Shown here piece after piece: positions 55,963 through 64,000 of a stretch of 64,000 nucleotides of DNA; position 1 is the stretch's first letter; every line of letters starts with the position of its first letter. This stretch comes from Ignelater luminosus (taxonomy: Eukaryota > Arthropoda > Insecta > Coleoptera > Elateridae). The notes under the pieces were generated by a model that searched no databases, was not told where the DNA came from, and saw nothing but the letters and a program-made list of their open reading frames with translations. The stretch lies in contig VTPC01004451.1 of assembly GCA_011009095.1 (NCBI GenBank), positions 39,117 through 103,116 of the forward strand, given 5' to 3'. Made by a program: the position numbers and the translations under genes.

Positions 55963-56652
55963 TTGCAAATGATAGCCTCCGCAGGCAGCTTAGAACATCA
56001 TTGAAGAGAAGGCAACATACTTAACGAAGTCAATGCGTAACGATGAACCGCCTACGGCGGCTTAGAACGTGAACACAAAAGGCTACGTACAGTCCATCAT
56101 AGTTTGTCCTAAGAAGATTAATGAAAACGAAAGGCCGCCGTAAGCGAAATACTACCCTTTCATCAATTTCTCGTAAGAAGATGAAAAGGAAGAGAAGGAA
56201 TGCTTAAGGAAGGCAAAGTACAACTGTAGGCTGCCGCAGGCGGCTTATAATATAACAGAACAGCGGAGCGCTACCATTAGTTCACAATTGTTTATAAGAC
56301 GATTAAAAACGGACGCCAAAGTGTAGCTTTAGACGGCCGCGACGGCCTAGAATTTAAAAACGAAACGAAGAAATAGAAAAGACAGAGTAGTTAATTTGAC
56401 AACGGAGCGCTACCCTTAATCAGCAAATTCTCCTAAGAAGATTAAGACAGAGAAGGCGGCACTTAAAAAGGTAGCGAGATGTAAGTAGGGCGCCGCAGGC
56501 GGCTTACTGTTTAATACCGAAGAGAAAATCAAGAGGAAGATAAGGGAGGCGGCTTAGAACATGAACACAGAACGTTATAGTTTCTGCCTAAGGAGAATAA
56601 AGAGAAAGAAAAGAAAACTGCAAATGAAAGCCGCTGCAGAGAGAGAGGGAGA

Positions 56653-56684
<32 letters not shown>

Positions 56685-56690
56685 ATCTTT
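55918..56690 (+). repeat. satB array, locus 2, bracketed by GA microsatellites
   Basis: SatB units with cores CCTCCGCAGGCAGCTTAGAA, CCGCCTACGGCGGCTTAGAA and GCCGCAGGCGGC recur from 55970 to 56640, with AACGTGAACAC and CTAAGAAGATTAA between them. A (GA)n run (about 55918-55958) precedes the array and a second (about 56636-56684) follows it. Each abuts the phrase TGCAAATGA.AGCC, so the microsatellite probably travels with the satellite unit. Confidence 0.8.
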
Positions 56691-56744
56691 TTTTATCTTC
56701 GGAACGCACCGTGATATCGACTTCGGACTTTTTCGTTTTACACG

Positions 56745-56925
56745 ACTGAACCTATCGAGATGGGACTTTGATGGTCAGGTGAGGTGGTGGAATGACTTTC
56801 AAAAGATCCTGGCACCAGCAATCATTTTTTTGTTTTTTTGACAGATATCCTACGTGTATGTCGAGAACGGCTGGTTCTATCGAGTCAGGTGCAGTAGGGG
56901 AATGGCTTGCAGCCACTAACGTATT
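56745..56925 (-). repeat. satA fragment, locus 4 (inverted)
   Basis: About one and a half units in the same orientation as 46755-48780 contain GAGATGGGACTTTGATGGTC, GATCCTGGCACCAGCAATCA and ACAGATATCCT. They lie between satB and the 190-bp array. Confidence 0.75.
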
Positions 56926-56929
56926 TAGC

Positions 56930-58680
56930 TTAGGTTTGTTAGATTAGCAGAGGGCGAAGCAAACCAGGGGCCATCCAAGGTGGCTCGTTCCAGAGCGGAA
57001 TCCGAGTCGTCATGGTACTTAGCGTAAGTTAAAGATTAATGAGGAGAGTGAAACGCAAGTGACCAGTTCGAGGTTGGAGCTCGAGTCGCCGTTGTACTAA
57101 TCTAAGGTTAAGGAAGAATAGAAAGGGTGAAATGCGCCTAATGGTCACCAAAGGTGACCTGTGCGAGGACGTAACCCGAACCCTTGTTGTATTTGGATTA
57201 GGCTGAGAAGGTTAATGGAGGACGAAGCTTCCCGACTAATGGATCACTGAAGGTAGCCCGTACGTGGGTGCAACCTGAACCGTCGTTGTGTTTGGCTTAG
57301 GTTAAGGAGGTTAATGGAGAGCGAGGCCAATCAGGAGCCACCCAAGGCGACCCATTCGAGGGCGAAGCTCGAGTCGTCATTGTACTTAGCTTAAGTTAAG
57401 GTGTAATGGGGAGGGTGAAACGCGACCAAGGACCACCGAACGTGACTTGTTGGAGGGCATAACACCAACCGTTGTCGTATTTAGCTTCGGTTAAGAAGGT
57501 TCGTGGAGGACGAAGCCAACCAAATGCCACCTAAGGTGATCCGTTCGAGGTCGGAGCTCGAGTCGCCATTGTACTTATCTTAGGTTAAGGAGGAACGGGG
57601 AGTGTGAATCGCGAATAAGGGCCACCATAGGTGGTCTGTGCGATGGCGTAACCCGAGCCGTCGTCGTATTCTGCTTATCTTAAGAAGGTTAGTGGAGGGC
57701 GAAGCCAATTATGGACCACCCAAGACGACCCGTTCGAGGACGAAGCTCGAATCGTCGTTGTACTTAGCTTTAAATTAAGGAGTAATGGGGAGAGTGACAC
57801 GCGACTAAGGGCGACCGAAGGTGACCTGTTGGAGGGCATAACGCGAACTGTTGTATTTAGCTTCGGTTAAAAAGGTTAGTGGATGGCGAAGCCAACTAAA
57901 TGCCACCTAAGGTGATCCGTTCGAGGTCGGAGCTCGAGTCGTCATTGTACTTAGCTTAGGTTAAGGAGGAATGGGGAGGGTGAAACGCGATCAGTGACCA
58001 CCGAAGATGACCTGTGCGGGGGCTTAATCCGAACCGTCGTCGTATTTTGCTTAGCTTCAAAAGGTTAATGGAGGACAAAGTCAACCAGATGCCACCCAGG
58101 ATGTCCCATTCGAAGGCGGAGCTTGAGTCGTCATTGTACTTAGCTTTAAGTTAAGGAGTATGGGGAGAGTGACACGCGACTAAGGGCCACCGAAGGTGAC
58201 CTCTTGGAGGGCATAACGCGAACCGTTGTATTTATCTTAAGTTAAGAAGGTTAGTGGAGTGCGAAACCAACCGGATACTACCCAAGGTGACCCGTTCGAG
58301 AGCAGAGCTCGAGTCGTTATTGTACTTAGCTTAGGTTAAGAAGGAATGGGGAGGATGAAACGCGACTAAAGGCCACCGAAGGTGACCTGCGCGAGAGCGT
58401 AACCGTTCTCATATTTGGCTTACGTTAAGAAGGTTATAGTGAAGGGCGAAGCCAATCAGAGATCCGTTCGAGAGCGGAACCCGAATCGAGCTTAGGTTAA
58501 GGAGGTGGAGTAGAGGGCGAAGCCAGACCAACAGACCACTGAAGGTGGCGCGTGCATTCTAGTTAGGTTAAGAAGGTAGACTGTACAACGGAATAGCCCG
58601 AGCCGTAATGACATCTAGCTCTCTTAAGAAGATTAATGTACTTGTACGAGGATGTAGCTCGAATCTCCATTTAGCGATAG
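56930..58680 (+). repeat. satC array, 190-bp dimeric unit
   Basis: Two related monomers of about 95 bp alternate. One contains GGGGAG.GTGA.ACGCGACTAA and GGAGGGCATAACGCGAACCG; the other GGAGGGCGAAGCCAACC, CGTTCGAG and GGAGCTCGAGTCGTCATTG. Both end in TTAGCTTAGGTTAAG. The GCTCGAGTCG motif recurs at about 57369, 57559, 57748, 57939, 58123 and 58311, giving a higher-order period of about 185-190 bp. Divergence increases at both edges. Confidence 0.88.
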
Positions 58681-58964
58681 TAAGAATGTGACAAGAGTCC
58701 GAAATGCGACATGGTACACCGCAGATGCCAGTTGGAAGACACTGCAGGCTTGTTGGTCAAAGGTGATCCATTTTGTTCATGTCTCCCATATTCCTTCCTG
58801 GATTCGGTACAGGGTTTCTTATACAGATGTTTTCCTTTTTTATATCCCATCTGAAGATGCATAGCTTACTATAACATACTATGGTTCACAACAATACCAG
58901 GTGTTTCTATGTGTGAGACACCTGTCTGAAGTATGTTTTTACGCCAGTGGCGGGCGTACGGGAA

Positions 58965-59232
58965 TATTGATTCAATTAAATCAACGATCGATTTGGTAAA
59001 AAAGGCCCTGTTGCATTTTTCCGCAGAAAGCTTCATTTTCGAGTAAAATCGAACTATTCAAAACCTCTCAAATCTGAGAGCCTATGGTAAGATCATACCT
59101 CATCTCAAAAACACAATTCGATCATCTGAATTCCATTCCTTGACAAAAATTACCATAGACATAGTTTGATTTTACTCGAAAATGATGCATTCTATGGGGA
59201 AAATACAAGGACGAATCGATTGTTGATTCCAA
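58965..59232. mobile_element. MITE-like inverted-repeat element
   Basis: The arm TTCATTTTCGAGTAAAATCG (about 59030) is mirrored by TTTGATTTTACTCGAAAATG (about 59166), and the outer parts (ATCAACGATCGATT against AATCGATTGTTGATT) mirror too. The central part is unique. It ends with GATTC at both sides. The family is not recognised. Confidence 0.65.
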
Positions 59233-59239
59233 AACAAAA

Positions 59240-60295
59240 AAAACTTAATTTTTCAGCGGCCTAACAATTTTTTTCCAAAGTAGTGAAATAAACGCTCCCG
59301 CCTCTGTTTGGATATCAAACAAAAAACTACCTAAAATAGTAGACACCTTAGAATAAATAAGCCTGTAGAAAGTTTCATTTCGATGTCTTTGATGGAGTGT
59401 AATGCGATAAACGAAACATCCTGTAATTTCACTTTGAAGTTTTCTTTTAAAATTTAATAAATTTTTGTCCCAATCAACATGTTTCATTTCACACGAAAAT
59501 AACTTATGAAACGCATGGCTCCCCGAAATAATAACCGACCTAACCGTTGATTTATTAATTGCCCGACCAATTATGTAGGATTACTAATTATTCATAATCG
59601 CTTTTCAACTTGATACGGTCTGTCTTCACGGTTTACTAACTGAACAAATTATGATCTGATATTGAGTTGAATTGTTTTATTGTTTAAGTTAATTGAAAGA
59701 TTTTATGATTTTTTTTAATCTTATGATGACAACACTATCAATAATTCTTAAAATACTCAATTGATTAGTTTGCTACTGCAATATCACATTGCATTAAATA
59801 GAAAGAGCAGTAAGAGACTAAAAACCAAGATGGAATTATCTACTAAATCGATCAAAAATAAAAATAAAATATTAACCAAGATAAAATAATCTTTCAACTT
59901 TTTTAAAAAAACGAAAAATTGATTTTCGTATTAATCGTTATACACGACTGAAGGCCACCAACTAACTAGTTCGGTGCGTTTTGTTGTGCATAGCGGTATT
60001 GATGAAGAAACAATTTGTTTGGCTTGAATTTTCATTTCGATGCTCAACAAGATCGTATTCAATGGAAAAATTAATTTTGCTCGCCTAATCATAGACTTGT
60101 AATTTTAAATTTTGTTATCTTTTAAAAAACATGAAAACGGATGTGCCTGCCACTCGATTCTTAAAATATAATATTTTCATGAAACTGATTTGATCTTATC
60201 ACTAAAATATTTTAAGGAGAGACAAAATTTCCTCATTGTATATTAAATTAAAAATCCATTTCTTCCTGTAAACTTCACAAGGGCGTAGAAAAGGG
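59240..60295. other. AT-rich non-coding stretch
   Basis: No gene or array is recognised. An 80-codon minus-strand frame (59245-59487) is unremarkable. Confidence 0.5.
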
Positions 60296-60299
60296 AGAT

Positions 60300-60830
60300 T
60301 TATCAGCTAATAAAATCGCACGTGTTTAAAAAGCGCGGGTGGCCTTAAATTTATGCACGTGCTAAGTGCCGTGAGCATAGCTCGAGAGATGCTCAAATTA
60401 CTATTTGATTACACTGATAGCGGCATGTCATCTCATCATCGTCCCACTTCAAACTCGATTGCCCCTTGTTATCAATATAATATGGGCTCGTTTAAAATTT
60501 CCGATTCCGAGAAGGGATTTGTTCTGCTTATCAAGATCATACACGCGTAATACACCTATAGTTACACAAATTAGTTCCACGAGAACGTTTTCGACTAAAT
60601 AAATCTCTTCCCTGTTATCAGGGATTAATAATGAAAGCCTCCTTCTTATCATTCGCAATGAAAGAAAAATTCAGTCTGGAGACCTTGCAGTAGCGCAGGG
60701 CAGGTGTCCTCGGCAGGTGTCCGAAATGCTTCAATTGTCACGGTTTTGTTTATCCAGCCAGCGGTGCCTTACTTTATAACTGCAGCCAGACCGCCGCCAC
60801 CGCAAACACTTTCTGATTATACGCCATTTA
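60300..60830. promoter_or_regulatory. candidate enhancer: paired E-boxes
   Basis: Two CACGTG boxes lie at 60319-60324 and 60356-60361. Two CAGGTG boxes lie at 60701-60706 and 60714-60719, each within GCAGGTGTCC. Nearby are TGTTTA (Fox-type), TTTATAA (Hox/Caudal-type) and ACCGCAAAC (Runt-type). The block is GC-richer than its surroundings and has no protein-like frame. Enhancer function is inference from motif clustering. Confidence 0.3.
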
Positions 60831-60839
60831 TAGGTACCG

Positions 60840-61855
60840 CACGATTACTTCGTGCAGTTGCATTGTGATTAATATTTTTAATTGAAAAATGTTATTTCTG
60901 TTATGAAAGGATGAAATTAGAAGAAGATTGTTTGCTTGATGATTGTGGACGTTATACTTATCTGTGGGAGAGACTTCATTTTCTTCAAATAGAATGCAAC
61001 CACTTCGTAATTCATACGGCACGTGGAAAATCTTTAAAGTTGTTTACGTACTCGATTCCGGGTTTTTCTAATAATTTCATAAATAAAATTAGTTGTCAAG
61101 ATCAATGAGACTATTTGAGTTAATCTGCTATTATTAGTTTTGAGTAATAATAATCTTTTACGACAGTCATATTCATGCTTATGATGTTTCGATGAGGTCA
61201 GGCCAAAATGTTATTTTGCATTTTATGTCAAACCAAACGTATGAGAATCAGGATAATTAAATGTACTGTTTTTTTTATGGAAAATATGATTTTTTGATAA
61301 ATCCATAGCAAACTATGCATATTTGTAAAACTCGAACACTAGTGCCAATGCGTTCTATTACAGAAAAATAAATTGCTTGGCATTTGTCAAGTTTAACAAA
61401 AAAAACTAAGTATGCCATGTAATTGCAAATTAAATTTCTAATAAGAATTTTCTTTATAAAGTTTCTAGATAGATCTTCCAGTAAGCGAGATATGAGGAAA
61501 GGTTGTTTTTAGAAAAAAAAACAATTTCGCCAATATTTCGAAAGTAGGCCATGATATTCGAATTTTGATTGATTTGATTTCAGGATAAAAAAAGTCGCCT
61601 ATGCTCATTAAAACTGTTTTTTGCTATCATGAATACTAACCCAGACACCCCATGATGGCAGCCAATTTGATCCACCCTATATATACCAGTAATAAATGTC
61701 AATGATGCTTTGGAACGTTTTTTTGTTTTTCGGAGAAAAATCAAAAGACATAAACTTTTTTGCAACATACTAGCGTTGGCACGTAAGCTCGAAAATCATT
61801 CAAATTTAAAACAGAAACCCCTTTAAATTTCCATTCTTGTGTTGTCTTTTCAGTT
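60840..61855. other. AT-rich non-coding stretch
   Basis: No gene is supported. The phrase ATTTGATCCACCCTATATAT near 61665 resembles a worn foldback-element end. Confidence 0.4.
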
Positions 61856-61859
61856 TTTT

Positions 61860-63690
61860 AAGACTGATAAGCACGGAATCCAATGGAGCTTCGTCGTTAA
61901 ACGGGCCACCTGGGGTGCCATACTGTCAAGCTTTACCGTTTGTTGACCTCCTCATCGAGGGAACTATACGCAGACCTTGGTCGGGCTAATGGCTTCATTT
62001 AGTATTTCAAAAGTGAAAAGTAATGGGACTTCGCCCTCAAATGGGACACCTACGCTGAAACATGACCTGGCTTTGACGTTTATTGATCTTTCCGGAGGAG
62101 GTATACACAGACAATGGTTGGACTTCACCCGACATTACGTTTTTCAAAAATGCTATGCATGGAAACTAATGGGACGTCACCCTCAAATCGGACACCTAAG
62201 CTGAAACGTGGTCTGGCTTTGACGTTTATAAATATTTAAGAGGAAGCTATACACATACATTGGTTGAACTTTACCTTTTATTAAGTTTATTAAAAGTGCT
62301 GATGAGTCCTTAAGCAGACCACCTGCGGTAGTACATATTCAAGGTCTGACATTTATTAATCACAGCCATTAGTTGGACCTCACCCTCCATTAAGTTTTAT
62401 GCACAGAAACTGATAGGGCTTTGCTCAAGCTTTAGCATTCATTAATCTCTTCGAGGGAGCTACACACCGACTTTCGCTGAGCTTCACCTTCTATTAAAGT
62501 TTCAAAAGTGCTACACGTAGAAACTGCTTGGGATTCGCCCTCAAACGGGACGCCACTTGCGGAGCCATACAGTCAGGCTTTGACGTTTATTCATCTTGTC
62601 GAGAAAATTTAGACATTGGTCTGACTTTACCCTCCTTTAAATTTCTCAAAAGCTTTCTAGGCCGAAACTGATAGGGCTTCGCCCTCAGCCTGGCCACCTG
62701 CAGTGGCGGATGTTATAACTTTAGCATTTATTAATCTCCCCGATGGAGCTACACATCGACATTTACTGGGTTTCATTTTCTAGTGAAGTTTCGAAAGTGC
62801 CACGCATAGAAACTACCTGGGCTTCGCCCTCAATTCAACTTCTTGAGAAAGTTCAGACATTGATCCGATTTTGCCCTCTATTAAGTTCCTCAAAAGCACT
62901 CTGCATGAAAAGCGAACGGCTACGTGCTGTGGTGGATGCTCAAGCTTTAGCATTTACTAATCTCCTCGAGGGACTTGGTGGGCTTCACCTTCCATTAAAG
63001 TTTCAAAAAGTGCTACGCATAGAAACTGTTTGGGTTTTACTTTCAAACCGGGCCACTTGCAGTGCTACTCAGTCAAGCTTTGACATTGATTCATCTTGTG
63101 GAGAAAATTTAGACATTGGTCTGACTTTACCCTCCTTTAAATTTCTTAAAAGCTTTCTGGGCCGAAACTGATAGGGCTTCGCCTTCAGCCTGGCCACCTG
63201 CAGTGGCAGATGTTTAAACTTTAGCATTTATTAATCTCCCCGATGGAGTTACACATCGACATTTGCTGGGTTTCATTTTCTAGTGAAGTTTCGAAAGTGC
63301 CACGCATAGAAACTACTTGGGCTTCGCTCTCAATTCATCTTCTTGAGAAAGATCAGATATTGATCCGATTTCATCCTCTATTAAGTTCTTCAAAAGCACT
63401 CTGCATGAAAAGCGAACGGCCACGTGCTGTGGCGGATGCTCAAGCTTTAGCATTTACTAATCTCCTCGAGGGACTTGGTGGGCTTCACCTTCCATTAAAG
63501 TTTCAAAAAGTGCTACTACGCATGGAGACTGTTTGGGTTTTGCTCTCAAACGGGGCCACTCGCAGTGCTACACAGTCAGGCTTTGACATTTATTCATCTT
63601 GTCGAGAAAGTTCAGACATTGGTCCGACTTCACTCTCCGTTAAGTTCCTCAAAAGAAGACTGATAGGGCTTCGCCTTCAGACTTTCAGCT
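61860..63690 (+). repeat. satD array with 500-bp higher-order unit
   Basis: Monomers of roughly 145-170 bp contain GGGCTTCGCCCTCAAACGGG, CACCTG..GTGC, GTCAAGCTTTGACATTTATT and CATCTTGTCGAGAAAGTT or a CTCGAGGGA variant. From about 62690 three monomers form a 500-bp unit repeated almost unchanged: GATGGAGCTACACATCGACA at 62743 matches GATGGAGTTACACATCGACA at 63243. Homologous frames of 142 and 167 codons arise because both copies stay in phase; they are not evidence of a gene. Confidence 0.85.
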
Positions 63691-63694
63691 CAAG

Positions 63695-64000
63695 CTTTAA
63701 CAGTTTTTGGCTGGACTTCCCGCCTACCAAGGATCAGGTCAGTTGAGGTGTCATATTGTCAGGCTTTTTCAGGGGACGACGGGGGTACTGAGTTTAGGTG
63801 CCGGAGGTACCCCGTTCAAAAGCATTTTTGTAAAGCGCCGATTCCATCACTTCCGTGTACTCCGCCTACCACGGATCGGGTCAATGAAGGTGTCATATTG
63901 TCGCATTTGTCGAGAGGGTCGCGGGGGTACCGAGTCTAGGTGCCGGAGAAGCCCCGTTAAAAAGCTATGCACATTTAGGTTGAGATTAGCTTAGAGGTTA
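63695..64000 (+). repeat. satE, about 141-bp tandem units at the window end
   Basis: CGCCTACCAAGGATCAGGTC near 63720 recurs as CGCCTACCACGGATCGGGTC near 63861. Each is followed by GGTGTCATATTGTC and later TAGGTGCCGGAG and CCCCGTT. At least two units are visible and the array probably continues beyond the window. Confidence 0.75.

Noticed and set aside
57330-58330. GTTCGAGG..GGAGCTCGAG motifs resembling a tRNA B-box
   Set aside because: They are part of the satC unit, and no cloverleaf or A-box precedes them.
62743-63746. 142- and 167-codon homologous frames that look like a duplicated gene
   Set aside because: Both lie in 500-bp satellite copies. The similarity is that of the DNA repeat, and no known domain is seen.

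Overview
This window is eukaryotic, AT-rich and gene-poor, and the features point to an arthropod, most likely an insect. The signs are a rolling stone-like membrane protein gene, mariner, pogo/Tigger and Tc1/mariner-type elements with TA target sites, a copia element with the insect-copia half-tRNA primer site, Jockey-type LINEs and Ty3/gypsy remnants. A beetle is plausible, but the sequence does not prove it. There are no bacterial operons, CRISPR arrays or convincing tRNA/rRNA genes. A run of 10 Ns lies at 28869-28878.

Layout. 1-345 is a 9-bp minisatellite next to a broken gag-like frame (350-1090). 2997-4630 is a 122-bp satellite (satA) into which a deleted mariner (3550-4456) inserted. 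4622-5470 holds three minus-strand frames that may be exons of an unidentified or decaying gene. 6199-7978 is a 1.8-kb foldback element. 8676-10575 is a decayed copia element. 12291-13191 is another foldback element. 14950-16330 is a reverse-strand Jockey LINE. 17517-17570 is a candidate first coding exon with both splice sites. 19220-19881 is a Tigger/pogo remnant. 20080-23030 is a second satellite (satB, hairpin core GCCGCAGGCGGC), hit by a foldback element and by an FB-like element whose arms are tandem repeats. 22965-25420 and 30005-32300 are minus-strand gypsy fragments. 25414-29979 carries more foldback elements. 30480-31060 and 36460-36830 hold related GC-rich minisatellites. 34680-35995 and 46755-48780 are further satA arrays. 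40221-43070 is a plus-strand Jockey LINE with a legible ORF1.

The one confident cellular gene is the rolling stone-like gene at 49304-50131, uninterrupted in genomic DNA. After it come satB with GA microsatellites (55918-56690), a 190-bp dimeric tandem array (56930-58680), and a further satellite with a 500-bp higher-order unit (61860-63690) that gives way to a 141-bp repeat at the window end.

Between the repeats are AT-rich stretches of intron or intergenic type. Several GC-richer islands (11640-11990, 33870-34025, 53440-53830, 54720-54860, 60300-60830) have motif content resembling regulatory DNA. No multi-gene pathway is visible. The window is mainly satellites and nested transposons around one small membrane-protein gene and a few possible exons.
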